A DNA stretch of 64,000 bases from an uncultured Eubacteriales bacterium (GTDB taxonomy: Bacteria > Bacillota > Clostridia > Oscillospirales > Acutalibacteraceae). Position 1 is the stretch's first letter, and the number at the start of each line of letters is the position of its first letter. The stretch covers positions 1-64,000 of the forward strand of contig CAKSST010000002.1 in the NCBI GenBank assembly GCA_934489895.1, given 5' to 3'. The notes beneath the pieces were generated by a model that ran no database searches, was not told where the DNA came from, and worked only from the letters and a program-made list of their open reading frames with translations. Shown in pieces: positions 43,662 through 51,843 of this stretch. The translations under genes were made by a program, and so were the position numbers.

Positions 43662-44552
43662 ATGTCATCAGTAGTATCAATGAAACAGCTTTTAGAAGCA
43701 GGCGTACATTTCGGCCACCAGACCAGACGCTGGAACCCCAAAATGTCAGAGTATATCTTCACGGAGCGTAACGGCATTTATATTATCGACTTGCAGAAGA
43801 CCGTTAAAAAGCTCAACGAAGCATATCTTTTTGTACGTGACATTGCAGCACAGGGACAGGATATTCTGTTCGTAGGTACCAAAAAGCAGGCTCAGGAGTC
43901 TATTAAGGAAGAGGCTCTCAACTGCTCAATGCCTTATGTTGACGCTCGCTGGCTGGGCGGTATGCTTACCAACTTCACAACCATCCGCCGCAGAATTAAA
44001 CGTCTTGAACAGCTTCGCGCTATGGAAGCAGACGGCACATTTGACCTTCTTCCCAAAAAGGAAGTTATCAAACACCGTCTTGATATGGAAAAGCTTGAAA
44101 AATATTTGGGCGGTATTGAAAATATGACCAAACTGCCCGGTGCAATGTTTATTGTAGACACCCGCAAGGAAAGAAATGCCGTTGCAGAAGCCAAGAAGCT
44201 TGGCATTCCGATCGTTGCTATAGTTGACACCAACTGCGATCCTGACGAGGTTGACGCAGTTATCCCCGCAAACGATGACGCTATCCGCGCAGTTAAGCTC
44301 ATTGCTCAGACTATCGCAGCAGCTGTTATCGAAGGCCGTCAGGGCAGCCAGGAATACAGCGCATCTCCCGAGGGTGAGGATGACGGTATTGCCGCTATTA
44401 CCGCTGAAGAGATGGACGCTATGAAAAAGGAAGAAAAAGCAGAAGTAAAGGCTGAAGAAGCTCCCGCTAAGAAACCTGCAAGAAAGCCCGCCGCAAAAAA
44501 GACAACAGCTAAAAAGGCTGAAGCTGAAGAAGCCGCAAAAGACGCTGAATAA
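43662..44552 (+). CDS. rpsB: Ribosomal protein S2 with Ala/Lys-rich tail
   Basis: Small-subunit ribosomal protein. The core is complete ([25 protein letters not shown] at the N-terminus, [13 protein letters not shown], and [14 protein letters not shown]). At 296 residues it is about 50 longer than E. coli S2; the extra C-terminus is an Ala/Lys/Glu-rich tail (from about residue 250, [21 protein letters not shown]), probably unstructured. AGGAGG lies 8 bases before ATG. It is cotranscribed with tsf. Confidence 0.97.
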   Translation: MSSVVSMKQLLEAGVHFGHQTRRWNPKMSEYIFTERNGIYIIDLQKTVKKLNEAYLFVRDIAAQGQDILFVGTKKQAQESIKEEALNCSMPYVDARWLGGMLTNFTTIRRRIKRLEQLRAMEADGTFDLLPKKEVIKHRLDMEKLEKYLGGIENMTKLPGAMFIVDTRKERNAVAEAKKLGIPIVAIVDTNCDPDEVDAVIPANDDAIRAVKLIAQTIAAAVIEGRQGSQEYSASPEGEDDGIAAITAEEMDAMKKEEKAEVKAEEAPAKKPARKPAAKKTTAKKAEAEEAAKDAE

Positions 44553-44582
44553 TATTAATATAATAGGAAATGGTGATTTAAT

Positions 44583-45494
44583 ATGAATTTTACCGCTAAA
44601 GATGTTCAGTCTTTACGTGAAAAGACCGGCTGCGGCATTATGGACTGCAAAAGGGCTTTGGTAGAGTCTGACGGTGACTTTGATAAAGCAATTGACTACC
44701 TCAGAGAAAAAGGCCTTGCTTCTCAGCAGAAGAAAACTTCAAGAATTGCAGCGGAAGGTACTGTTGTTTCTGCAGCTTTCGGCAATGTAGGCGTTGTTGT
44801 TGAGGTTAACACCGAAACTGACTTCGTTGCAGGCAACGCAGAGTTCAAGGATTTTGCAGCAGCAATTGCAAAGGTTATTGCTGACACAAATCCTGCAGAT
44901 GTTGAAGCATTAATGGCTTGCAAAAACGCAGAGGGCAAAACTGTTGAGGAAATGGTTCAGGATATATTCCTTAAGTTCCGTGAGAACATTAAAATCCGCC
45001 GCTTTATCCGTATGGAAGGCGCAGTTGCAACTTATATTCACGCAGGCGGCAAAATCGGTGTTATGGTTAAGTTTGATACCGATGTTGCAGATAAAGACGG
45101 CTTTGCGGAAATGGGCAAAAACGTAGCAATGCAGATTGCTGCTATGAACCCATTGTTCTTGAATCCCGAGTCTGTTCCTGCTGATGTTCTTGCAAAAGAA
45201 AAGGATATCATGGTAGCTCAGATGAAAGAGGATCCCAAAATGACAGGCAAGCCCGACGCTGTTCTTGCAAAAATTGTTGAGGGCAAAATCGGAAAATACT
45301 ATAAAGAGAACTGCTTGCTTGAGCAGCAGTATGTTATCGACGGTGACTTTACCGTTGGCAAGTACGTTGCAAGCGTTGCTAAAGAGCTCGGCGGCAGCAT
45401 TGCCGTTACTGAGTTTGTTCGCTTTGAAAAGGGCGAAGGCATTGAAAAACGTGAAGACAACTTTGCTGATGAAGTTGCCAGCATGATGAAATAA
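44583..45494 (+). CDS. tsf: Elongation factor Ts
   Basis: Nucleotide-exchange factor for EF-Tu. The 303-residue protein has the N-terminal UBA-like part with LREKTGCGIMDCKRAL (TDFV-type contact region NTETDFVA near residue 80) and the dimerisation-type repeats after it. The length and order (rpsB-tsf) are standard. A strong terminator follows. Confidence 0.97.
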   Translation: MNFTAKDVQSLREKTGCGIMDCKRALVESDGDFDKAIDYLREKGLASQQKKTSRIAAEGTVVSAAFGNVGVVVEVNTETDFVAGNAEFKDFAAAIAKVIADTNPADVEALMACKNAEGKTVEEMVQDIFLKFRENIKIRRFIRMEGAVATYIHAGGKIGVMVKFDTDVADKDGFAEMGKNVAMQIAAMNPLFLNPESVPADVLAKEKDIMVAQMKEDPKMTGKPDAVLAKIVEGKIGKYYKENCLLEQQYVIDGDFTVGKYVASVAKELGGSIAVTEFVRFEKGEGIEKREDNFADEVASMMK

Positions 45495-45512
45495 TTAAAC
45501 AATCGGTTTTTT

Positions 45513-45545
45513 AAAAAGCAAGCTTTTTTCAAAGCTTGCTTTTTT
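45513..45545 (+). terminator. Terminator of rpsB-tsf
   Basis: AAAAAGCAAGCTT / AAGCTTGCTTTTTT stem with TTTTCA loop and T run, between tsf and the promoter of pyrH. Confidence 0.92.
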
Positions 45546-45584
45546 ATTTTTATATTTGCAAAGCAGGTTGCCTTTTAAATCTAA

Positions 45585-45613
45585 TTGACTTTATAAGCTG
45601 AATATTGTACAAT
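45585..45613 (+). promoter_or_regulatory. Promoter of the pyrH-to-polC operon
   Basis: TTGACT (45585-45590), 17-bp spacer, TACAAT (45608-45613). It would serve the eight-gene run pyrH-frr-uppS-cdsA-dxr-rseP-ispG-polC, in which gaps are mostly below 30 bases. Confidence 0.78.
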
Positions 45614-45651
45614 AATATAAACAAGATTTAATAGTGGGGGTATAGGACAAA

Positions 45652-46356
45652 ATGAAGCCGGCATATAATCGTGTGTTGATAAAATTGAGCGGTGAGGCTC
45701 TGGCGGGCAGTCAAAAAACAGGGCTTGATTTTGACACAGTTTTAAAAATCTGCACGGGTGTAAAACATTGTGTTGATTTTGGTGTAGAGGTAGCGATTGT
45801 AATCGGCGGCGGCAACTTCTGGCGCGGCCGTTCAAGCGGTAAAATGGACAGGGTAAGGGCAGACCATATGGGTATGCTTGCAACCGTAATTAATTCTTTG
45901 GCTCTTGCTGATGCACTTGAGCAGTTAGATGTTCCCGTACGCGTGCAGACAGCCATTGCCATGAACTCTATAGCAGAGCCTTTTATCCGTAATAAAGCCA
46001 TTCGCCATTTGGAAAAGGGCAGGGTTGTAATTTTTGGCTGCGGCACAGGTAATCCCTATTGCTCAACCGATACGGCAGCTGCTTTGCGTGCGGCAGAAAT
46101 AGGTGCTGATATTGTCTTTAAAGCAACAAATGTTGACGGTGTTTATGACAGCGACCCCCGCAAAAACCCCGATGCAAAAAAATACGACACTCTCTCTTTT
46201 CACGATGTACTGGAAAAAGAACTTGGTGTTATAGATTCACAAGCGGCATCAATTTGCATGGAAAACGAAATTCCATTGTTAGTTTTCAGCCTTAGCGAAC
46301 CTGAAAATATGGTAAGGGCAATTTTCGGCGAAGTTATAGGCACAACAATTAAGTAA
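45652..46356 (+). CDS. pyrH: UMP kinase
   Basis: Phosphorylates UMP to UDP; bacterial hexameric enzyme of the amino-acid-kinase fold. Motifs: [12 protein letters not shown] at the N-terminus, [11 protein letters not shown] near residue 50, and [24 protein letters not shown] near 130. The 234-residue length is normal. First gene of the operon after its own promoter. Confidence 0.96.
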   Translation: MKPAYNRVLIKLSGEALAGSQKTGLDFDTVLKICTGVKHCVDFGVEVAIVIGGGNFWRGRSSGKMDRVRADHMGMLATVINSLALADALEQLDVPVRVQTAIAMNSIAEPFIRNKAIRHLEKGRVVIFGCGTGNPYCSTDTAAALRAAEIGADIVFKATNVDGVYDSDPRKNPDAKKYDTLSFHDVLEKELGVIDSQAASICMENEIPLLVFSLSEPENMVRAIFGEVIGTTIK

Positions 46357-46378
46357 TTACAGCATAGGAGAAAAGTTT

Positions 46379-46933
46379 ATGAAAGAATTAATTGCAAAAA
46401 TGGAAGCCAATATGGAAAAAACAATGGAGGCTTTAAACCGAGACCTCGGCGCAGTACGCGCAGGAAGAGCAAATCCTGCGGTACTTGATAAAATTTCTGT
46501 TGATTATTGGGGCACACCCACACCAGTTCAGCAGATGGTGGCTGTTTCTGTAGCAGAAGCAAGAATTCTTGTTATTCAGCCCTGGGATGCAAACTCTTTA
46601 AAAGAAATTGAGCGTGCAATTTTAGCATCTGATATTGGTATTAACCCTCAGAACGACGGTAAGGTTATCCGCCTTACCTTCCCGCCTCTTACCGAAGAAC
46701 GCCGTAAAGACCTTGTTAAAGAGGTAAGAGGAATGGCAGAAACCGCAAAGGTTTCTTTGCGCTCAATCCGCAGAGATTATATTGAAAAATCAAAGCAGAA
46801 GAAAAAAGACGGTGATTTTACGGAGGACGATGTGGCTATCTGCGAAAAGAAAATACAGGATGTTACTGATAAGTTCACAAAAGAGGTCGACACTCTTGTT
46901 TCTGCAAAAGAAAAAGAAATAATGGATATATAA
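46379..46933 (+). CDS. frr: Ribosome recycling factor
   Basis: Splits post-termination ribosomes with EF-G. The 184-residue protein contains the conserved RAGRANPAVLDKISVDYWGTPTP segment near residue 30 in pieces, LTEERRKDLVKEVR, and VRSIRRDY. AGGAGAAAAG precedes ATG. Directly downstream of pyrH as in most bacteria. Confidence 0.96.
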   Translation: MKELIAKMEANMEKTMEALNRDLGAVRAGRANPAVLDKISVDYWGTPTPVQQMVAVSVAEARILVIQPWDANSLKEIERAILASDIGINPQNDGKVIRLTFPPLTEERRKDLVKEVRGMAETAKVSLRSIRRDYIEKSKQKKKDGDFTEDDVAICEKKIQDVTDKFTKEVDTLVSAKEKEIMDI

Positions 46934-46955
46934 GTTAATTATATGTCTCATAACA

Positions 46956-46998
46956 ATAGAAGGCATATATAAAGCGATGGCTTTATTTTGCCTTCTAT
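46956..46998 (+). promoter_or_regulatory. Two-tier hairpin between frr and uppS
   Basis: Outer stem ATAGAAGGC (46956-46964) with GCCTTCTAT (46990-46998) and inner stem ATAAAGC (46969-46975) with GCTTTAT (46980-46986). No T run follows, so this is more likely an RNA processing or stability site than a terminator. Function is inferred. Confidence 0.6.
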
Positions 46999-47019
46999 GT
47001 CATTATTAGGGTGAAAATG

Positions 47020-47733
47020 ATGTTTAAAAAGAAACAAACCGATAAACCGCGTGTTTTACCGGAGCATATTGCGATAATTATGGACGGTAACGGCAGATGG
47101 GCGAAAAAGCGTTCTTTGCCGCGTTCGGCAGGCCATTCTGCGGGGGCAAAGGTTTTTAAGGATATTACCCGTTACTGCAATAAAATCGGGCTTAAATATT
47201 TAACGGTTTATGCCTTTTCAACTGAAAACTGGAAAAGACCGCCCGCAGAGGTTGAAGCAATAATGGACCTGCTTCGTGATTACTTGCGCGATACCGAAAA
47301 CTTTAAAGATGAGAACATACGACTTCAGTTTATAGGCAGGCGTGACGAGCTGGCACAGGACATTCAGGAAATGATGGCAAAGGCAGAGGCCGACTCTGCA
47401 AATGCCACAGGATTACATCTTAATATTGCGGTAAATTACGGCGGCAGGGATGAGATTGTAAGCGCTGTTAAAAAAATTATTCAGGAGGGTATCGCGGCAG
47501 AGGACATAGCCGAGGATATCGTTTCAAGCAGAATGTATACCGCAAACCAGCCCGACCCTGATTTTATTATAAGACCCAGCGGTGAATACAGACTTTCAAA
47601 TTATCTTATATGGCAGTCCGCTTATGCGGAATATTGGTTTTCTGACGTTTTATGGCCTGATTTCAAGCCCCGTCATTTAGAGCAGGCAATTGATGATTTT
47701 AATAACCGTAACAGACGCTTTGGCGGTATTTGA
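47020..47733 (+). CDS. uppS: Undecaprenyl diphosphate synthase
   Basis: Cis-prenyltransferase that makes the C55 lipid carrier for cell wall and surface glycans. Conserved blocks: HIAIIMDGNGRWAKKR (catalytic Asp), SAGHSAG, TVYAFSTENWKRP, and the end region FIIRPSGEYRLSNYLIWQSAYAEYWF, seen in full. The 237-residue length is typical. ATG 47020 has AGGGTG 6 bases upstream. The product is the carrier needed by the GT2/SMR operon at 22-28 kb. Confidence 0.96.
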   Translation: MFKKKQTDKPRVLPEHIAIIMDGNGRWAKKRSLPRSAGHSAGAKVFKDITRYCNKIGLKYLTVYAFSTENWKRPPAEVEAIMDLLRDYLRDTENFKDENIRLQFIGRRDELAQDIQEMMAKAEADSANATGLHLNIAVNYGGRDEIVSAVKKIIQEGIAAEDIAEDIVSSRMYTANQPDPDFIIRPSGEYRLSNYLIWQSAYAEYWFSDVLWPDFKPRHLEQAIDDFNNRNRRFGGI

Positions 47734-47750
47734 AAAAGGAGTGCGTAAAT

Positions 47751-48575
47751 ATGAAAACACGGATAATTTCAGGAGTGGTGATGGGCGTAATTGCTGTCGC
47801 TGCATTGGCGCTTTCTTTTGTTTCGCCTTTGGCTATTTTTATAGGCATTGGTATATGCGCGGGCATTGCCGCTTTTGAGCTTTTGTGGAACACGGCAATA
47901 TTAAAGTTGCGCCCCGCAGTAGCCGCAGCTATTGTTTATATGGCGCTTTCTGCAATTTCAGGATATTTATCTTCTGATTTGCCTTGGTTTTATTTTATAA
48001 CTGCAATATATGTTGCAGTAATGATAATAATAGCATTAATAAGGCATGAGTCAATTTCGGCACATGCTTTTGGTTACGCTATAGGTGTACCCATTATTGT
48101 TTCAAAGGCATTTGGCTGTCTTGCATCAATAATTACAACGGATGACGGCAAAGGCATTTTCTATTTTCTTTTCCTGTTTAACTTTGCTTCAATTGCAGAT
48201 ATGGGCGCATATTTTGTAGGAAGTGCAATCGGCAAGCATAAAATGGCACCTGTTATCAGTCCTAAAAAGACAATGGAGGGTGCTGTGGGCGGTATGATTT
48301 CATCAACACTGTTCTCGCTTATATTTGTTCTTGTGTTCAACAGCCTGTTCAATACAAACTTTGTGTTGTGGCAATGGCTTGTGGTAACACCCGTTTTTGT
48401 TATTTTGGGAATGATTGGCGATCTGGCAGCATCTTATATAAAGAGGTCTGTTGGCATTAAGGATTACGGCAAGCTTATCCCCGGTCACGGCGGCATTATG
48501 GACCGTTTTGACAGTATGCTGATGGTTGCACCCTTTTTACAGATGTTTATTGCAGTAAACGGGGCGCTTGTATGA
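47751..48575 (+). CDS. cdsA: Phosphatidate cytidylyltransferase
   Basis: Integral membrane enzyme that makes CDP-diacylglycerol. The 274-residue protein has about seven hydrophobic segments and the CDS signature SPKKTMEGAVGG near residue 170 together with GDLAASYIKRSVGIKDYGKLIPGHGGIMDRFDS in pieces at 220-250. AAAGGAG precedes ATG 47751. It overlaps dxr by 4 bases. Confidence 0.95.
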   Translation: MKTRIISGVVMGVIAVAALALSFVSPLAIFIGIGICAGIAAFELLWNTAILKLRPAVAAAIVYMALSAISGYLSSDLPWFYFITAIYVAVMIIIALIRHESISAHAFGYAIGVPIIVSKAFGCLASIITTDDGKGIFYFLFLFNFASIADMGAYFVGSAIGKHKMAPVISPKKTMEGAVGGMISSTLFSLIFVLVFNSLFNTNFVLWQWLVVTPVFVILGMIGDLAASYIKRSVGIKDYGKLIPGHGGIMDRFDSMLMVAPFLQMFIAVNGALV

Positions 48576-49711
48576 CGAGAATTATGACGGTTCTTGGCAG
48601 CACGGGGTCAATAGGTACGCAGGCACTCAAAGTTGCAAGAGCAAACAATATTGAAATATACGGTCTTACTGCAAACCACAACGCAAAGCTTGTTGAACAG
48701 CAGACAAGACAGTTCAAGTCCAAAATGGTTGCCTTGGCAGATGAAGCCGCCGCAAAGGATTTAAAAGACCGTCTTGCCGATACAGACGTTAAGGTGCTTT
48801 CTGGTATGCAGGGCGTTATTGAAGTGGCAGTGTCGGGCAATAGTGACACCGTGCTTAACTCTATAGTAGGTATTGCAGGTTTGCGTCCCACTTTGCGCGC
48901 GCTAGAAAACGGCAAAAATATTGCCCTTGCCAACAAGGAAACGCTTGTTACGGGCGGCAAAATGGTAATGCAATTGGCGCGGGATAAAAATCTTGAAATT
49001 CTGCCTGTAGACAGTGAACATTCGGCAATTTTTCAATGCCTGCAGGGTGCGCCGCAGGGCAGTCTTGAAAAAATTATTCTTACTGCATCGGGCGGTCCCT
49101 TTTTTGGCAAAACTAAAGAAGAGCTTGAAAATGTTCCTGTATCAGCAGCATTAAAGCATCCTAACTGGGAAATGGGCGCAAAAATAACCATTGATTCAGC
49201 AACCCTTATGAACAAAGGCCTTGAGGTTATTGAGGCTGTTCACTTGTTTGACGTATCGCCCGATTGTATCGAGGTGGTAGTTCACCGCCAGAGTATAATA
49301 CATTCGGCGGTTGAGCTTTCGGACGGAAGTGTTATTGCGCAGTTAGGTCTGCCCGATATGAAGCTGCCCATACAGTACGCGCTCACCTTTCCGCAAAGAG
49401 CAGGGTTTTGCACAAAGCACCTGTCTTTGAGCAATATCGGAACATTAACCTTTGACAGACCTGATATGGAAACCTTTGGATGTTTAAAGGTCTGCATTGA
49501 TGCAATAAACGCCGGCGGACTTAAACCTTGCGCCGCAAACGGTGCTAATGAGCAAGCGGTTGCTTTGTATCTTGATGAAAAGATTAAATTCGGCGATATT
49601 GCGCGTCTTGTACGCGCCGCAACTGATAATCAAAAGGTCGGCGAGGTTACCGAGCAATCGGTGTTTGATGCGGATGCTGCCGCAAGAGAGTTTGTTCTTT
49701 CTCACATTTAA
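48572..49711 (+). CDS. dxr: 1-Deoxy-D-xylulose 5-phosphate reductoisomerase
   Basis: Second step of the MEP isoprenoid pathway. NADPH-binding LGSTGSIGTQAL at residues 8-19; active-site motifs LPVDSEHSAIFQ and LTASGGPFF (near residues 150-180), and ATLMNKGLEVIEA with metal and substrate residues. The 379-residue length is normal. With ispG in the same operon it feeds uppS with precursors. Confidence 0.96.
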   Translation: MTRIMTVLGSTGSIGTQALKVARANNIEIYGLTANHNAKLVEQQTRQFKSKMVALADEAAAKDLKDRLADTDVKVLSGMQGVIEVAVSGNSDTVLNSIVGIAGLRPTLRALENGKNIALANKETLVTGGKMVMQLARDKNLEILPVDSEHSAIFQCLQGAPQGSLEKIILTASGGPFFGKTKEELENVPVSAALKHPNWEMGAKITIDSATLMNKGLEVIEAVHLFDVSPDCIEVVVHRQSIIHSAVELSDGSVIAQLGLPDMKLPIQYALTFPQRAGFCTKHLSLSNIGTLTFDRPDMETFGCLKVCIDAINAGGLKPCAANGANEQAVALYLDEKIKFGDIARLVRAATDNQKVGEVTEQSVFDADAAAREFVLSHI

Positions 49712-49719
49712 TTTTTGGA

Positions 49720-50772
49720 GTGATAATTATTATATCGGTTTTGAATGCAATATGGCCATATGCGGTAGCGGTATTGGTTTTTATTTTGCTTATTGTTATT
49801 CATGAGCTTGGGCACTTTTTGGCTGCAAAGTCTTGCGGTGTTAAGGTTAATGAATTTGCAGTAGGCTTCGGACCGAAAATTTTCAGCAAAAAGATAGGTG
49901 AAACCTATTATCGCTTTAACATAATACCCCTTGGAGGCTATTGCGCTATGGAGGGTGAGGACGAACAAAGCAGTGAGCCGCGCGCTTTTTGTAACGCAAA
50001 GGCGTGGAAGCGTTTTATTATTGTAATATCGGGTGCGTTGTGCAATCTGTTGCTTGGTCTTGTTCTCAGCGCAATAATACTTGCTTCCCAAAGTCTGATT
50101 TCAACCACCACAATTGCAAAGTTTGTTGATAACGCAAAAAGTGAGCAAAGCGGTCTTGCGGTTGGTGACAAAATTGTAGCGGTTGACTCTCGCAGGGTAT
50201 TTACGGTTTACGATTTAAGCTATACCCTTACAAATGTAAAAGGCGACACCGTTGATATTACTGTAAAGCGTGACGGTAAAAAGGTTTTACTTGAAGATGT
50301 AACCTTTAATACCGCTGAGCATGACGGCATTAACTATCTGCAGGTGGATTTCTTTGTGCTGGGGCGGGAAAAAACTTTTTTTAATATGATAAGCCAGTCC
50401 GCTAAAACAACCCTTTCGTACGCAAGGGTCGTTTGGATGTCGCTGATAGATTTAATAACAGGCAAGTACGGGCTTAGCGCCGTTTCAGGTCCTGTAGGAT
50501 TAACACAGGTGCTGAGTGAATCGGCACAAAGCGGCTTGATGGATTTGCTGCCTATAATGACGCTCATTACTATTAACTTAGGTGTGTTTAATTTACTGCC
50601 CTTGCCTGCTTTGGACGGCGGCAGGCTGTTGTTTATTTTGTTTGAAATGATTTTCCGCCGCAAAGTACCCGCCAAATTTGAGGGCTGGGTGCACGCGGCA
50701 GGCTTTGCCTTGCTGCTTGGCATTATGCTGCTTGTAACGGCAAAGGATATTTGGATGTGGATTGCAGGTTAA
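49720..50772 (+). CDS. rseP: Site-2 intramembrane metalloprotease RseP
   Basis: Zinc protease that cuts membrane-embedded anti-sigma factors and signal peptides. Motifs: HELGHF in the first helix region (near residue 28), a PDZ domain (about 115-190), and the second active-site LLPLPALDGGR in pieces near residue 285. About four membrane helices. The start is uncertain: GTG 49720 overlaps the only ribosome site (GGAG, 49717-49720), which is spaced for ATT at 49726 or 49729; TTG at 49741 is another option. Confidence 0.93.
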   Translation: MIIIISVLNAIWPYAVAVLVFILLIVIHELGHFLAAKSCGVKVNEFAVGFGPKIFSKKIGETYYRFNIIPLGGYCAMEGEDEQSSEPRAFCNAKAWKRFIIVISGALCNLLLGLVLSAIILASQSLISTTTIAKFVDNAKSEQSGLAVGDKIVAVDSRRVFTVYDLSYTLTNVKGDTVDITVKRDGKKVLLEDVTFNTAEHDGINYLQVDFFVLGREKTFFNMISQSAKTTLSYARVVWMSLIDLITGKYGLSAVSGPVGLTQVLSESAQSGLMDLLPIMTLITINLGVFNLLPLPALDGGRLLFILFEMIFRRKVPAKFEGWVHAAGFALLLGIMLLVTAKDIWMWIAG

Positions 50773-50778
50773 AAAGCT

Positions 50779-51822
50779 ATGGCAAGTAAAAAACAGGTAA
50801 AAATCGGTAATGTTTTAATGGGTAACGGCGCGCCGGTAACGGTGCAGTCGATGTTAAGCGTGCCTGCGCACAATTTTGAGGGAAATGTTGCTCAGGCAAA
50901 GCGTCTGTTTGAGGCGGGCTGTGAGATTATACGCGTTTCGGTGCCCGACAAGGAAACTGTACCGCTTATACCGCTGCTAAAGCAAGCAGTGCCGGTACCG
51001 ATTGTTGCAGACATACATTTTGACTACCGGCTGGCAATTGAAAGCGTTGCTGCGGGTGTTGATAAGGTTAGAATAAACCCCGGTAATATCGGTGGCGGTT
51101 CAAAAGTAAAGCAGGTTGCAGATTGCTGCAAAGCTGCCAAAGTACCCATACGTATCGGCGTAAACTCAGGCTCGCTTGAGCGGGATATTCTGGCGCGATA
51201 CGGTGCGGTAACCCCCGAGGCTATTGTCGAGAGCGGTTTATACCATATATCACTGCTTGAAAAATATGATTTTGATGATATTGTGTTATCGCTAAAATCT
51301 TCCGATGTTAATGAGGCGTATAAAGCATATACGCTTGCATCACAAAAATGCCCATACCCGCTGCATTTAGGTATAACTGAGGCGGGTGTTGAGCGCATAG
51401 GCCTTGTGCGCTCTGCTTGCGGCATAGGCGGCTTACTGCTGGTCGGTATAGGTGACACCATAAGGGTTTCACTTACCGACGACCCGGTAAAAGAGGTGCA
51501 GGCAGGTATTGAAATATTAAAAGCAGTAGGCTTGCGTAACGACGGTATAAAGTTTATATCCTGCCCCACCTGCGGCAGAACAAAAATTGACCTTATAGGT
51601 CTTGCAAATGCCGCACGTGAACGGCTCTGCGATGTTAAAAAGGACTTAACGGTTGCTATTATGGGCTGTGTTGTAAACGGTCCCGGCGAAGCTTCGCGGG
51701 CAGATATCGGCATTGCGGGAGGAGAGGGCTGCGGCCTTATCTTCAAAAAGGGTGAAAAGCACCGCAAGGTCAAGGAAGAAAACTTGCTTGACGAGCTTGT
51801 TAAAGAAATCGAAAAAATGTAA
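50779..51822 (+). CDS. ispG: 4-Hydroxy-3-methylbut-2-enyl diphosphate synthase
   Basis: Fe-S enzyme of the MEP pathway (GcpE). The 347-residue protein has VPIVADIHFDYRLA, RINPGNIGG, and the cluster Cys set in SCPTCGR near residue 258 with the later CVVNGPGE (third ligand Cys near 293). Placed between rseP and polC, as is common in Firmicutes. Confidence 0.96.
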   Translation: MASKKQVKIGNVLMGNGAPVTVQSMLSVPAHNFEGNVAQAKRLFEAGCEIIRVSVPDKETVPLIPLLKQAVPVPIVADIHFDYRLAIESVAAGVDKVRINPGNIGGGSKVKQVADCCKAAKVPIRIGVNSGSLERDILARYGAVTPEAIVESGLYHISLLEKYDFDDIVLSLKSSDVNEAYKAYTLASQKCPYPLHLGITEAGVERIGLVRSACGIGGLLLVGIGDTIRVSLTDDPVKEVQAGIEILKAVGLRNDGIKFISCPTCGRTKIDLIGLANAARERLCDVKKDLTVAIMGCVVNGPGEASRADIGIAGGEGCGLIFKKGEKHRKVKEENLLDELVKEIEKM

Positions 51823-51843
51823 TTTCAGGGAAGTACATATTGA

